NCBI GenBank assembly: GCA_026418935.1
Contig: JAOAAJ010000071.1
Span: 1-64,000 of the forward strand
Source of the DNA: Caloramator sp.
GTDB lineage: Bacteria; Bacillota; Clostridia; Clostridiales; Caloramatoraceae
DNA length: 64,000 nucleotides
Direction: 5' to 3'
This document shows, one piece after another, positions 21,944 through 32,729 of the stretch. The position numbers were made by a program, and so were the translations under genes. Below the pieces are notes generated by a model. That model was given only the letters and a program-made list of their open reading frames with translations, was not told the DNA's origin and searched no databases. How positions within the stretch are numbered: the first letter of the stretch is position 1; the number at the start of each line of letters is the position of its first letter.

Positions 21944-22003
21944 AAAATCACCTTAAATATAATCTATTACATAATATGCATATAAAATTTTATGGTTAAA
22001 ATC

Positions 22004-22032
22004 TTGATATATTTTAAAATATATATTATAAT
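22004..22032 (+). promoter_or_regulatory. SigA-type promoter for small ferredoxin
   Basis: TTGATA (22004-22009), 17-nt spacer, TATAAT (22027-22032). Confidence 0.6.
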
Positions 22033-22037
22033 TTCAA

Positions 22038-22056
22038 TATACCCCATATAGGTATA
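22038..22056 (+). promoter_or_regulatory. Palindromic operator candidate
   Basis: TATACC-ccatata-GGTATA just downstream of the -10. Confidence 0.5.
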
Positions 22057-22071
22057 AGAGGAGGAGTAGAG

Positions 22072-22272
22072 ATGAAAAAAGCATATATTGACCCACAAAA
22101 ATGTGATAGATCACCTTTTTGCCCTGCTAAAAGAGTATGCCCAGTAGGTGCTATAACCCAAGATAAAGCAGGATTTTTTGGTGGTGGCATTTCAAAGGTT
22201 GATGAAAGTAAGTGTGTTGGATGTGGTAAGTGCGTTAGCTATTGTCCAGCAAGAGCTATAACAATGAAATAG
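22072..22272 (+). CDS. Small 4Fe-4S dicluster-type ferredoxin
   Basis: CDRSPFCPAKRVCPVGAI...KCVGCGKCVSYCPARAI. Confidence 0.88.
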   Translation: MKKAYIDPQKCDRSPFCPAKRVCPVGAITQDKAGFFGGGISKVDESKCVGCGKCVSYCPARAITMK

Positions 22273-22279
22273 GGGGTAT

Positions 22280-22386
22280 CCCTAAAAATTAGACAAAAGT
22301 GTAGTTTTATTTTTAAAATATAAAGAGTCCCATAGTTGAATTTAAAAGGTTTAACAACAAGCCTAAAATTCAATATGGGGCTCTTT
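22280..22386. repeat. Hairpin between convergent genes plus adjacent IS3-end-like sequence
   Basis: CCCTAAAAATTAGACAAAAGTG then long imperfect stem AAAGAGTCCCATAGTTGAATTTAAAAGG / CCTAAAATTCAATATGGGGCTCTTT; probably also a bidirectional terminator. Confidence 0.6.
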
Positions 22387-22393
22387 TTATTTA

Positions 22394-23158
22394 TTAACTG
22401 TTTAATTTATACTTTTCCTTAATATGCTGAAGTGCACTTTCAAATTTATAGGATTTAATTTTAGGATATGATCGTAGAAGCAATTTTTGCTTAAAGCTTA
22501 ATCTATTAAGGACTTTTTCTTTTATAAAGTTTAGACTTTCGATTTTATTTTCAAGTTTAATTTTAGTTTCTATGCTAACAGATTCACTTAATTTATCTAA
22601 TGTATTTTTAATTTCTGTTAAAATTTCTTGTAATTCAATATAGATTGATTTTAATTCAAATAGGCTGTTTATGGTTAAAACAGCATCTATTAAAATGCAA
22701 GCAAATAAGAGATTATATACCCATTCACCATATTTATCGCTTATAAACAATATAATATTATTTATCTTTGGATGAATTAGTTTCATAAAAATTACTGCAA
22801 ATACTCCCCAGTATATTGAGAATTTTAAACATACATATCCCTTAATGTTAAGCTTTTCATTTGAATAATCCCACCATTTAGAGTGAAATAAGATTTCAAG
22901 CAAATATCCAGTTATATATTCAATAATACTTGCAATTAATGAACCTATAATAAAAGTTATTATAAAATTATTCCTAAATGGTGTTAGAGCAATAATAAAT
23001 ACGACTGCTGAAAAGCCATAAATTGGACATATAGGTCCATATAAAAATCCCCTATTTATAAAACGTTTATCTTTATAAATATGGTATAATACTTCTATAG
23101 TCCAGCCAAAAAATGAATAGATTAGAAAAGAAAGAAATAGATAATATAATTTATTCAA
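22394..23158 (-). CDS. CmpB-like putative ABC transporter permease membrane protein (PF06541-type)
   Basis: FFGWTIEVLYHIYKDKRFINRGFLYGPICPIYG. Confidence 0.85.
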   Translation of the reverse strand: MNKLYYLFLSFLIYSFFGWTIEVLYHIYKDKRFINRGFLYGPICPIYGFSAVVFIIALTPFRNNFIITFIIGSLIASIIEYITGYLLEILFHSKWWDYSNEKLNIKGYVCLKFSIYWGVFAVIFMKLIHPKINNIILFISDKYGEWVYNLLFACILIDAVLTINSLFELKSIYIELQEILTEIKNTLDKLSESVSIETKIKLENKIESLNFIKEKVLNRLSFKQKLLLRSYPKIKSYKFESALQHIKEKYKLNS

Positions 23159-23254
23159 AGTATATCTCCCCCTAAAAATTAGTGATATTTTAATATGATA
23201 ACAATAAATAATTATACCACTTAGTACAAAAAAATCAATTTGAGGTGAACATAT

Positions 23255-24565
23255 ATGGATATGTTTGAATTATTAAATAAAAATAAAGATAATAGACCTC
23301 TTGCAGAAAGAATGAGACCAGAATCGCTTGAGGAGTTTGTTGGTCAAAAACATATACTTGGAAAAAATAAAATGCTATATAGGTCAATTATGACGGATAA
23401 TTTGTCCTCTATAATATTATATGGTCCTCCAGGTACAGGTAAAACTACGCTTGCAATGATTATAGCAAATACAACTAAATCAGAGTTTAGGCAAATAAAT
23501 GCAGTATCATCAGGTGTTTCAGATATTAAGAAAATTGTTGAAGAGGCTCAAAGTAATTTAAAATTGAACTCTAAAAGAACAATTCTTTTCATAGATGAGA
23601 TACATAGATTTAATAAACTTCAGCAGGATGCACTACTACCTTATGTAGAAAGAGGTATAGTTATTTTAATTGGTGCAACAACAGAAAACCCATACTTTGA
23701 AGTTAATAAAGCATTACTTTCAAGGTCTATGATATTTGAGCTTAAGGAATTAAAAGAGGAAGAGATAGAAGAGGTTTTAAAAAAAGCTTTAGAAAGCCCA
23801 AAAGGACTAAAGGAGTATAACGTTGATATAGATGATGAAGCTATAAAATACATTGCATTTAATTCTGGAGGAGATGTAAGACGAGCATTAAATGCATTAG
23901 AAATGGCGGTAAAAACTTCAGAGAAAGTTGAAGGGAAAATAAAAGTTACTTTAGAGGATGCTTATGAATGTATTCAAAAAAGAGTAATTCTATATGATAA
24001 AAATGGAGATTACCATTATGACTTGATTTCAGCCTTTATAAAAAGTATGAGGGGTACAGATCCTGATGCAACAATATATTATCTTGCTAAACTTATAGAA
24101 TCAGGAGAAGACCCTATGTTTATAGCACGAAGAATAATGATTTGTGCAAGTGAGGATGTAGGCAATGCTGACCCTATGGCACTTATTGTTGCAACTAATG
24201 CAGCAACTGCTGTGAGTATGATTGGATATCCAGAGGCAAGAATAATACTTTCCCAAGCAGCTTTATATGTAGCTTGTGCACCTAAGAGTAACTCTTGTTA
24301 TTTAGCAATTGATAATGCACTTGAGGATATTAGAAAAAATAATGATTCAGGTGTACCACCTTATTTGAAAGATGCACATTATAAGGGGGCAAACAAACTT
24401 AATAGAGGAGTTGGATATAAATACCCACACGATTATAATGGTTATGTGAAACAGGACTATCTTCCTGCTTCACATATTGGGAAGAAGTTTTATATACCTA
24501 AAAATATAGGTTACGAGTCAAAGATAAAAGAAAGGTTAAATAGATTAAAGGAAATATATGAATAA
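23255..24565 (+). CDS. rarA: Replication-associated recombination protein A (AAA+ ATPase)
   Basis: PLAERMRPESLEEFVGQKHIL, GPPGTGKTTLA, FIDEIHRFNK. Confidence 0.95.
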   Translation: MDMFELLNKNKDNRPLAERMRPESLEEFVGQKHILGKNKMLYRSIMTDNLSSIILYGPPGTGKTTLAMIIANTTKSEFRQINAVSSGVSDIKKIVEEAQSNLKLNSKRTILFIDEIHRFNKLQQDALLPYVERGIVILIGATTENPYFEVNKALLSRSMIFELKELKEEEIEEVLKKALESPKGLKEYNVDIDDEAIKYIAFNSGGDVRRALNALEMAVKTSEKVEGKIKVTLEDAYECIQKRVILYDKNGDYHYDLISAFIKSMRGTDPDATIYYLAKLIESGEDPMFIARRIMICASEDVGNADPMALIVATNAATAVSMIGYPEARIILSQAALYVACAPKSNSCYLAIDNALEDIRKNNDSGVPPYLKDAHYKGANKLNRGVGYKYPHDYNGYVKQDYLPASHIGKKFYIPKNIGYESKIKERLNRLKEIYE

Positions 24566-24702
24566 TATAGGGATAATATAGAAATAATAGTAAATGCTAA
24601 AGTTATATTTTTAAATTTAAAGTTGACAAAAATACTCTGCTATGATAAGCTTAAAATGAAATTCTTATTATTTTACTCGGAATTAAATTTGAGGTGATTC
24701 AT

Positions 24703-25146
24703 TTGAAACTATCAACACGAGGGCGATATGGTGTTAAGGCTATGTTCGAACTTGCTTTAAATTACGGCAATGAGCCACTATCAATAAAAACTATCTCAGA
24801 AAAACAAAATATATCTGAATACTATCTTGAGCAGTTGTTTGGATCCTTAAGAAAGGCAGGTCTTGTTAAGAGCATAAGGGGTGCACAAGGTGGTTATGTA
24901 TTAAGCAGACCGCCATCAGAAGTAACAGTAGGAGATATATTAGATGTGTTAGAAGGACCTATTGAAATTTCTGAATGTATAGATGACGAAGACAATTGTT
25001 CAAGAATTGAATATTGTGCAACAAGACTTTTATGGATAAAAATAAGAGACAGTGTAAATCAAGTTACACATTCAATAACTTTAGAAGATATGGTAAATGA
25101 CTATAAATCTATGAATATTATAACAAGTATCAAAAGGGGAGAATAA
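24703..25146 (+). CDS. Rrf2 family transcriptional regulator (IscR-like)
   Basis: [18 protein letters not shown]; three conserved Cys; TTG 24703 follows SD gaggtg. Confidence 0.9.
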   Translation: MKLSTRGRYGVKAMFELALNYGNEPLSIKTISEKQNISEYYLEQLFGSLRKAGLVKSIRGAQGGYVLSRPPSEVTVGDILDVLEGPIEISECIDDEDNCSRIEYCATRLLWIKIRDSVNQVTHSITLEDMVNDYKSMNIITSIKRGE

Positions 25147-25148
25147 CT

Positions 25149-26336
25149 ATGGAAAAAAGGTTTGTTTATATGGACCATGCGGCTACAACATATACTAAGC
25201 AAGAAGTTTTAGAAGCAATGATGCCTTATTTTACTGAGCAATTTGGAAATGCTTCATCAATATATACCTTTGGGAGAAGGTCAAAGGCAACTATAGAGGA
25301 AGCAAGAGAAAAGGTTGCAAAAGCATTGAATGCACTACCAGATGAAATATATTTTACAGGTGGAGGCTCAGAGGCTGATAACTGGGCAATAAAGGGTGTA
25401 GCATATGCTAATAGAAATAAAGGAAACCATATTATAACAACAAAGATAGAGCACCATGCGGTGTTACATACCTGTGAATACCTTGAAAAACAAGGGTTTG
25501 AGGTAACATACCTTGATGTTGATGAATATGGTTTAATAAATCTTGATGATTTAAAAAACGCAATAACTGATAAAACAATTTTAATAACAATAATGTTTGC
25601 AAACAATGAAATAGGAACAATTCAGCCTATTGCAGAAATAGGTAAAATTGCAAGGGAAAGAGGAATATATTTCCATACCGATGCGGTTCAAGCTGTAGGA
25701 AATGTAGAAATTGATGTTAAAGAAATGAATATAGATATGTTGTCTCTTGCAGGACATAAATTCTATGGACCAAAGGGTGTTGGAGCCCTTTATATAAGAA
25801 AAGGTGTTAAAATTGACAATCTAATTCATGGTGGAGGACAAGAAAGAAAGAGAAGAGCAGGAACAGAAAATCTACCTGGAATAGTTGGATTGGCAAAAGC
25901 TATAGAGCTTGCGACATCAAATATTGAAGAGCACAACAGAAAAATAAAGGCAATGAGGGATAGACTACTTAAAGGTATAATGGAAAAGATTCCTTATACT
26001 AAATTAAATGGTCATCCAGTAAAGAGACTTCCAGGAAACATAAACGTAAGCTTTCAGTTTATAGAAGGCGAATCATTACTTCTATTGTTAGACCATTATG
26101 GAATTTGTGCATCAACAGGAAGTGCTTGTTCTTCAGGTTCCCTTGACCCATCACATGTACTAATGGCAATAGGGTTACCACATGAGATTGCACACGGCTC
26201 TTTAAGACTAAGTCTTGGAGATTTAAATAAAGAAGAAGACGTTGACTATGTATTAGAAGTTCTACCACAAATTGTACAAAGATTAAGAGATATGTCACCA
26301 TTATACGAATCATTTATAAAAGAAGGGGGAAAATAA
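25149..26336 (+). CDS. iscS: Cysteine desulfurase
   Basis: [35 protein letters not shown]. Confidence 0.95.
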   Translation: MEKRFVYMDHAATTYTKQEVLEAMMPYFTEQFGNASSIYTFGRRSKATIEEAREKVAKALNALPDEIYFTGGGSEADNWAIKGVAYANRNKGNHIITTKIEHHAVLHTCEYLEKQGFEVTYLDVDEYGLINLDDLKNAITDKTILITIMFANNEIGTIQPIAEIGKIARERGIYFHTDAVQAVGNVEIDVKEMNIDMLSLAGHKFYGPKGVGALYIRKGVKIDNLIHGGGQERKRRAGTENLPGIVGLAKAIELATSNIEEHNRKIKAMRDRLLKGIMEKIPYTKLNGHPVKRLPGNINVSFQFIEGESLLLLLDHYGICASTGSACSSGSLDPSHVLMAIGLPHEIAHGSLRLSLGDLNKEEDVDYVLEVLPQIVQRLRDMSPLYESFIKEGGK

Positions 26337-26338
26337 AT

Positions 26339-26761
26339 ATGTATAGTGATAAAGTAATGGACCATTTTATGAATCCAAGAAATGTAGGAGAAATAGAAAA
26401 TGCTGATGGTATAGGTGAAGTTGGAAACGCTAAATGCGGAGATATAATGAAAATTTATCTTAAGGTTGAAGATAATAGAATAGTAGATGTAAAATTCAAG
26501 ACCTTTGGATGTGGTTCTGCAATTGCTTCAAGTTCAATGGCAACAGAATTAATAAAAGGAAAGACATTGGAAGAAGCTTGGGAACTTACGAATGTTGCTG
26601 TTGCAGAGGCTTTAGATGGACTTCCACCAGCTAAAATGCACTGTTCAGTATTAGCAGAACAAGCAATTCATAAGGCAATAAATGACTATAGAATTAAACA
26701 AGGATTAGAACCTTGGGAAGATAGATTTAGTGATGATGACGACCATCATCATCATGAATAA
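26339..26761 (+). CDS. Fe-S scaffold protein IscU/NifU-like
   Basis: YSDKVMDHFMNPRNVG, three conserved Cys; C-terminal DDDDHHHHE tail. Confidence 0.94.
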   Translation: MYSDKVMDHFMNPRNVGEIENADGIGEVGNAKCGDIMKIYLKVEDNRIVDVKFKTFGCGSAIASSSMATELIKGKTLEEAWELTNVAVAEALDGLPPAKMHCSVLAEQAIHKAINDYRIKQGLEPWEDRFSDDDDHHHHE

Positions 26762-26776
26762 TAAGTAGGTGAATGT

Positions 26777-27847
26777 ATGAAGGAAAAGGTTGTAATAGGG
26801 ATGAGCGGCGGAGTAGATAGCTCCGTCGCTGCATATTTGCTTAAGGAACAGGGATATGATGTTCTTGGTATAACTATGGAGGTTATACCGAGAAACTTAG
26901 AATTTGAAGAGAGAGAGGGAGGATGTTGTTCTCTTTCTGCTGTAAATGACGCTACAAGGGTTGCTGCAAAGCTTGATATACCATATTATGTTTTAAATTT
27001 TAAGGATGTATTTGAATCAAAAGTTATCAATTATTTTATAGACGAATATTTAGCAGGTAAGACACCAAATCCTTGTATTGCGTGTAACAAATATATTAAA
27101 TTTGACGAGTTTTTAAAAAGGGCAGAGGTTCTTGGTGCAAAATATATAGCAACTGGACACTATGCCATAATTGAAAAGGATGAAAAAACAGGTAGGTTCC
27201 TATTAAAAAGGTCTAAAGATGATAAGAAAGACCAAACCTATGTGCTCTATAATATGACTCAATATCAGCTTGAACATACTTTAATGCCACTTGGTGGATA
27301 TACTAAAGATAAGGTAAGAGAGATAGCAAGAGAAATTGGCCTATCTGTTGCAAATAAAAAGGACAGCGAAGAGATTTGCTTTGTTCCTGACAATGATTAT
27401 GCAAGGTTTATAAAAGAAAGAAGACCAGAAGATATTAAACCAGGTTATTTTGTTGATGTTGATGGAAATAGATTGGGAAAACATAAAGGTATAGTACATT
27501 ACACAATTGGTCAAAGAAAGGGACTTGGTTTATCATTAGGAAAACCAGTTTATGTTATTGATATTATACCCGAAAAAAACTTAGTTGTAGTTGGAGATGA
27601 AAAGGATATATTTAAGGATACACTATATGCTGAAGATGTAAACTTTATTCCTTTTGAAAAGCTTGAGGGTGAAATGAAGGTTACAGCAAAGATAAGGTAT
27701 TCAGCAAAGGAAGCAAATGCAATAATAAAACCTTATCAAAATGGTGTTTTAGTAAAATTTGAAATACCTCAAAGGGCAATAACAAAGGGGCAATCGGTTG
27801 TATTTTATGACGGAGATGTAGTTGTTGGTGGAGGAATTATAAAATAA
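26777..27847 (+). CDS. mnmA: tRNA-specific 2-thiouridylase
   Basis: [37 protein letters not shown]. Confidence 0.96.
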   Translation: MKEKVVIGMSGGVDSSVAAYLLKEQGYDVLGITMEVIPRNLEFEEREGGCCSLSAVNDATRVAAKLDIPYYVLNFKDVFESKVINYFIDEYLAGKTPNPCIACNKYIKFDEFLKRAEVLGAKYIATGHYAIIEKDEKTGRFLLKRSKDDKKDQTYVLYNMTQYQLEHTLMPLGGYTKDKVREIAREIGLSVANKKDSEEICFVPDNDYARFIKERRPEDIKPGYFVDVDGNRLGKHKGIVHYTIGQRKGLGLSLGKPVYVIDIIPEKNLVVVGDEKDIFKDTLYAEDVNFIPFEKLEGEMKVTAKIRYSAKEANAIIKPYQNGVLVKFEIPQRAITKGQSVVFYDGDVVVGGGIIK

Positions 27848-27890
27848 GTAAACAAAGGGTGCTTTGCATCCTTTGTTTACTTATTTTTAG
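27842..27890 (+). terminator. Intrinsic terminator after mnmA
   Basis: 17-bp stem AAATAAGTAAACAAAGG/CCTTTGTTTACTTATTT plus T run. Confidence 0.92.
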
Positions 27891-27950
27891 TTTTTTGATG
27901 GGTATTTTTTATAATGTTTTGCAAAAAATATCTAAAAAAGGGGTGATATT

Positions 27951-28463
27951 ATGAAAAGGTTGACAGATATCCTAAATAAAAGGGTTATTACCTATTCGGG
28001 AGATGATTTAGGCAAGATAATAGATATTTTATTTGATTGCAGAAAATTAAATGTAACAGGGTATATTATTTCAAAAAGAAGAGGGTTTTTAAATAGGTTC
28101 TATTTAGTTGCTCCTAAACAAATCAATATAGTTTCTGAAGTTATTATTGTTTCAAACCTTGATAAAAATCTAAATAAGATTAAATATAAGCTGCTTAAAA
28201 AAATCAGTTTAGCTGAAAGATTGGGTAATAGCATTTTTTCAAAAAATACAATTTATTTGGGAAGTTTAAAGGATGTAATTTTTGATGAATATACTGGAGA
28301 AATAAAAGCACTTTGCATAACAAATGGAATATTAAATGACTTAATAAATGGAAGGAATATTATTTTGGTCGACAAGGATACCAAATTTAAGTCAAAATTT
28401 ATAATAGTTAACGATGATATAAGAATTTTAAATAAAGCATCTATAAATAAAATACTAAGGTAG
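27951..28463 (+). CDS. PRC-barrel domain protein
   Basis: Two barrel-like repeats, e.g. LNKRVITYSGDDLGKIIDILFD and LGSLKDVIFDEYTGEIKALCITNG. Confidence 0.7.
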   Translation: MKRLTDILNKRVITYSGDDLGKIIDILFDCRKLNVTGYIISKRRGFLNRFYLVAPKQINIVSEVIIVSNLDKNLNKIKYKLLKKISLAERLGNSIFSKNTIYLGSLKDVIFDEYTGEIKALCITNGILNDLINGRNIILVDKDTKFKSKFIIVNDDIRILNKASINKILR

Positions 28464-28472
28464 TGTCTAATT

Positions 28473-29471
28473 ATGATTAAGAAAAAAAGTTTAATTATTT
28501 ATCTAATTTTTATTTTTTTATTGATATTAAGTTTGTATATTATAAAAGATTTAATTGAGCCTATTCTTGTTTCATTGATATTTGCATACATTCTTAACCC
28601 TGTAAAAAAACATCTTGAAAAAAGAGGGTTTTCTTCAAGGCTTGCAGCTTTCGTTTCTCTAATCTTTATTCTTATTTTTTTTATATTTGTTTTTCTTGTA
28701 ATAGTACCAAGTATGATAAAGGAGTTATTTATAATTGCCTCAAGCATTGATATTATTGAAGAAACACTCAAAAGGTATTTTATATTTTTAGATAGAATAC
28801 CTGCATATTTAAAGGGTAACATTGAAATTTTACTTAATAAAGCTAAAAACAGCACTTCTTCTTATTTAGATAAACTTTTTGTAAATACAATTGTTGTTTC
28901 AAAAAAGGTTCCTCTCTATTTATTAACACCTATATTTACTTACTATTTTTTAATAGATACAGCCTATTTTAAAAAACAAATAATAAATTTAATTCCTTCA
29001 AGATTTAGAGACTCTCTTTTTGAATTAGCAAAGGAGATTGATGAGATAATAGGAAAATATATAAAAGGTCAGTTAATTTTATCTTTGATTATTTCTATTT
29101 TTACCTTCATTGGACTTGTTTTTTTAAAGATTAGATTTCCTCTTTTTATAGCTATTATAAATGGCTTTACAAATATAATACCATATTTTGGACCTGTATT
29201 GGGATTTATTCCTGCATTTGTTATAGCATTAACCCAGTCAGTAAATAAAGCAGTGGTTGTTTCTGTCTTTTTCTTTGTTATTCAGGAACTTGAAAGCAGT
29301 ATAATAGCACCCAAAATATTAGGAGACAGTTTAGGTATTCACCCTGTTTATGTCATTATCATCTTGTTAGTTGGTGGAAAATTTTTTGGAGGAATTGGAC
29401 TTTTATTAGCAGTACCTATTGCAGGAATTATAAAAGTAACTTATAATTATTTATTGAAAAAAATATTTTAA
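28473..29471 (+). CDS. AI-2E family transporter
   Basis: Polytopic; GQLILSLIISIFTFIGL, NIIPYFGPVLGFIPA, GIHPVYVIIILLVGGKFFGGIGLLLAVP. Confidence 0.9.
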   Translation: MIKKKSLIIYLIFIFLLILSLYIIKDLIEPILVSLIFAYILNPVKKHLEKRGFSSRLAAFVSLIFILIFFIFVFLVIVPSMIKELFIIASSIDIIEETLKRYFIFLDRIPAYLKGNIEILLNKAKNSTSSYLDKLFVNTIVVSKKVPLYLLTPIFTYYFLIDTAYFKKQIINLIPSRFRDSLFELAKEIDEIIGKYIKGQLILSLIISIFTFIGLVFLKIRFPLFIAIINGFTNIIPYFGPVLGFIPAFVIALTQSVNKAVVVSVFFFVIQELESSIIAPKILGDSLGIHPVYVIIILLVGGKFFGGIGLLLAVPIAGIIKVTYNYLLKKIF

Positions 29472-29477
29472 AAGGCA

Positions 29478-29698
29478 ATGAAGGGAAGGAGTACATACTA
29501 ATGCTGTTTTAGAGAGAAGGTGGTTGGTGCAAACCTTTACAGATAGGTATGGAAGCAGTCCCTAAGCTGTGTGCTGAAAATTTAGTAGGCATAACCGTTG
29601 GCTGGCGTTAAAGCTATAAGTGACCGTTTTGGTAAGTAGGGTGGTACCGCGGAAGTAATCTTTCGTCCCTAATTTTTAGGGATGAAGGATTTTTTTAT
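29478..29698 (+). promoter_or_regulatory. T-box riboswitch, alaS leader
   Basis: T-box motif GGGTGGTACCGCGGA (29639-29653), terminator TCGTCCCTA-attttt-AGGGATGA plus T7; plausible Ala specifier GCT near 29573. Confidence 0.93.
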
Positions 29699-29742
29699 TT
29701 AGTATGAAATTATAGGATATATATACTAAGGAGGTTAGAAGA

Positions 29743-32379
29743 ATGAACTATATGGGTTTAAATGAAATTAGAGAAAAATATTTATCCTTCTTTGAAAGTA
29801 AAGCACATTTGAGATTGCCAAGTTTTTCTCTTGTTCCTCAAAATGATAAAAGTTTATTACTTATAAATGCGGGTATGGCACCACTTAAACCATACTTTAC
29901 AGGACAGGAAGTTCCTCCAAGTAAGAGAGTTACAACTTGTCAAAAGTGCATTAGAACAGGTGATATAGAAAGAGTAGGTAAGACAGCAAGACACGGTACC
30001 TTCTTTGAAATGTTAGGTAATTTCTCCTTTGGGGACTATTTTAAAGAAGAAGCAACTGCTTGGGCTTGGGAGTTTGCAACAGAGATACTTAAGCTTCCAA
30101 AGGACAGACTTTACGTTTCTATATACGAAAATGATGACGAAGCCTTTGAAATATGGACAAAGAAGGTTGGCGTACCTGCTGACAGAATTTATAGAATGGG
30201 CAAAGAAGATAACTTCTGGGAAATAGGTCAAGGACCTTGTGGACCATGTTCAGAGTTATATTTTGATAGAGGTGAGGATAAAGGCTGTGGCAAGCCAGAT
30301 TGTAAAGTAGGATGTGATTGTGATAGATTTATTGAATTCTGGAACCTTGTATTTACTCAATTTAATAAAGAAGAAGATGGTACATATTCAAGACTTGAAA
30401 ATCCAAACATAGATACAGGAATGGGATTAGAGAGAATAGCCACTATAATGCAGGGAGTAGATTCAATTTTTGAAGTAGACACAATAAAAGCTATCTTAGA
30501 TAAGGTATGTGAAGTTGCTAATTATAAATATAATTCAGATGATAAAAAGGATGTTTCTATAAGAGTTATAACAGACCATATTAGAAGTGTTACATTTATG
30601 GTAAGTGATGGAATACTTCCTTCAAATGAAGGACGTGGATATGTATTAAGAAGACTTCTAAGAAGAGCTGCAAGACATGGTAAACTTCTTGGAATAAATA
30701 ATGCCTTTTTATATGATATTTGTGATGTAGTTATTGAAAACTCAAAGGCTGCTTATCCTGAATTAGAGGAAAAAAGAGATTTTATAAAGAAGGTTATAAA
30801 GCTTGAGGAAGAAAGATTTGATGAAACAATTGACCAAGGTTTAAGCATATTAAATGGATTTATAGAAGATCTAAAAGCTAAAAACAAGAATGTACTAGAT
30901 GGAGAAAGTGCATTTAAGCTATATGATACATATGGTTTCCCTATTGAACTTACAATAGAAATTTTAGAAGAGCAAAACATGACTGTTGATTTACAAGGCT
31001 TTGAAAAGGAAATGGAGGCTCAAAAAGAAAGAGCACGTTCAGCAAGAGAAGAAACAAATTATATGGGAACTGATTTAGATATATATGCAACTTTACCAGC
31101 TGATTTAAAAACTGAGTTTGTTGGATACTCAAGTTTAGAATCAGATGGAAAGATACTTTATATAATAAAAGATGGTCAATTTGTTGAAAATGCAAAAATA
31201 GATGAAGAAGTAACAATAATATTAGATAAGACAACCTTCTATCCAGAAATGGGTGGACAAATAGGAGATACAGGTTATATAGTAGGCGATAGCTTTGAAA
31301 TAAAAGTTTTAGATTGTAAAAAGACACATAACAATAAAATAATACACATTTGTAAGGTTGTTAAGGGTGAAATCAATAAAGATGCTGAAGTTAAAACAAA
31401 GGTTGATTCACAAAGAAGAATGGATATTGCAAGAAATCACACTGCAACACATATATTACATAAGGCATTGAGAGAAGTGTTAGGTAGTCACGTAGAACAA
31501 TCTGGTTCTTTAGTTGCTGGAGATAGATTAAGATTTGACTTTACTCATTTTGAGGCAATGTCAAACGATGAAATAAAGAAGGTAGAAGCATTAGTTAATG
31601 AAAAAATATTAGAAGCCTTAAATGTTGAAACAGTTGAAACCTCTTTAGATGAAGCTAAAAAGATGGGTGCTACAGCACTATTTGGTGAAAAATATGGAAG
31701 CAAAGTTAGAGTTGTAAGAGTTGGTAACTTTAGTATGGAACTTTGTGGAGGTACTCATGTATCAAATACTTCATCAATAGGAATGTTTAAAATAATATCT
31801 GAAGGTGGAGTTGCAGCAGGTATTAGAAGAATTGAAGCTGTAACAGGTAGAGGTGCAATTGAATTTATTAATTCTGTTGAAGTAACTCTAAATGAAGTTT
31901 CAAAGATTTTAAAGACAACAACAAAGGAAGTAGTAAGAAAGGCTGAAGGATTAATTAATGAGCTTAAGGAAAAAGAGAGAGAAATTGAAATATTAAAGAG
32001 TAAGATGGCAAGCAGTGCTGCTGATGAGATTGTAAATTCTGCTAAGGATATAAAGGGAGTAAAGGTTGCTACAGCAAAGGTAGATTTAGATGCTGATGGA
32101 CTTAGAACATTAGGAGATAGATTAAAGGAAAAATTAGGTACTTGTATAATAGTACTTGGAAGCAGCAAAGATGGAAAAGTTGTTTTTGTTTCAATGGCAA
32201 GCAAGGATGCAGTACAAATGGGAGCTCATGCAGGTAATATAATAAGAGAAGTTGCAAAAATTGCAGGAGGTGGCGGAGGAGGAAGACCAGATATTGCACA
32301 AGCTGGTGGTCGTGATGCCTCAAAGATAGATGAAGCATTAAATAAAGTATTTGATATTGTTGAAACAATGCTAAAATAA
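29743..32379 (+). CDS. alaS: Alanyl-tRNA synthetase
   Basis: [32 protein letters not shown]. Confidence 0.97.
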   Translation: MNYMGLNEIREKYLSFFESKAHLRLPSFSLVPQNDKSLLLINAGMAPLKPYFTGQEVPPSKRVTTCQKCIRTGDIERVGKTARHGTFFEMLGNFSFGDYFKEEATAWAWEFATEILKLPKDRLYVSIYENDDEAFEIWTKKVGVPADRIYRMGKEDNFWEIGQGPCGPCSELYFDRGEDKGCGKPDCKVGCDCDRFIEFWNLVFTQFNKEEDGTYSRLENPNIDTGMGLERIATIMQGVDSIFEVDTIKAILDKVCEVANYKYNSDDKKDVSIRVITDHIRSVTFMVSDGILPSNEGRGYVLRRLLRRAARHGKLLGINNAFLYDICDVVIENSKAAYPELEEKRDFIKKVIKLEEERFDETIDQGLSILNGFIEDLKAKNKNVLDGESAFKLYDTYGFPIELTIEILEEQNMTVDLQGFEKEMEAQKERARSAREETNYMGTDLDIYATLPADLKTEFVGYSSLESDGKILYIIKDGQFVENAKIDEEVTIILDKTTFYPEMGGQIGDTGYIVGDSFEIKVLDCKKTHNNKIIHICKVVKGEINKDAEVKTKVDSQRRMDIARNHTATHILHKALREVLGSHVEQSGSLVAGDRLRFDFTHFEAMSNDEIKKVEALVNEKILEALNVETVETSLDEAKKMGATALFGEKYGSKVRVVRVGNFSMELCGGTHVSNTSSIGMFKIISEGGVAAGIRRIEAVTGRGAIEFINSVEVTLNEVSKILKTTTKEVVRKAEGLINELKEKEREIEILKSKMASSAADEIVNSAKDIKGVKVATAKVDLDADGLRTLGDRLKEKLGTCIIVLGSSKDGKVVFVSMASKDAVQMGAHAGNIIREVAKIAGGGGGGRPDIAQAGGRDASKIDEALNKVFDIVETMLK

Positions 32380-32421
32380 TGGTATATTATGTATAAAGAA
32401 TAAACAAAGGAAGGTGTTATT

Positions 32422-32676
32422 ATGGCAGAGCACCATGAAACAATGAAATTCAATTTTGAATTTGAGCCTAATCAAAAGGTTAGAGAGGTATTAGATGAAG
32501 TATATCAAGCTCTTAAGGAAAAGGGATATAATCCAATAAATCAATTAGTTGGATATATATTATCAGGTGACCCAACTTATATAACCAGTCATAAAAGTGC
32601 AAGAACAATAATTAGAAGAGTTGAACGTGATGAAATATTAGAGGAACTATTTAAAGTATATCTTGAGAATAAGTAA
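32422..32676 (+). CDS. ireB: IreB family regulatory phosphoprotein (UPF0297)
   Basis: [42 protein letters not shown]. Confidence 0.93.
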   Translation: MAEHHETMKFNFEFEPNQKVREVLDEVYQALKEKGYNPINQLVGYILSGDPTYITSHKSARTIIRRVERDEILEELFKVYLENK

Positions 32677-32678
32677 AA

Positions 32679-32708
32679 GGTTGCATTGGGATTTTCCCAA
32701 TGCAACTT
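32679..32708 (+). terminator. Hairpin after ireB
   Basis: GTTGCATTGGG-attt-tCCCAATGCAAC; no extended T run. Confidence 0.6.
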
Positions 32709-32729
32709 AGTTTTAAAAGGGTGATTAGC

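Noticed and set aside
30950-32453. Overlapping antisense ORFs inside alaS
   Set aside because: Leu/His-rich shadow ORFs of conserved alaS codons
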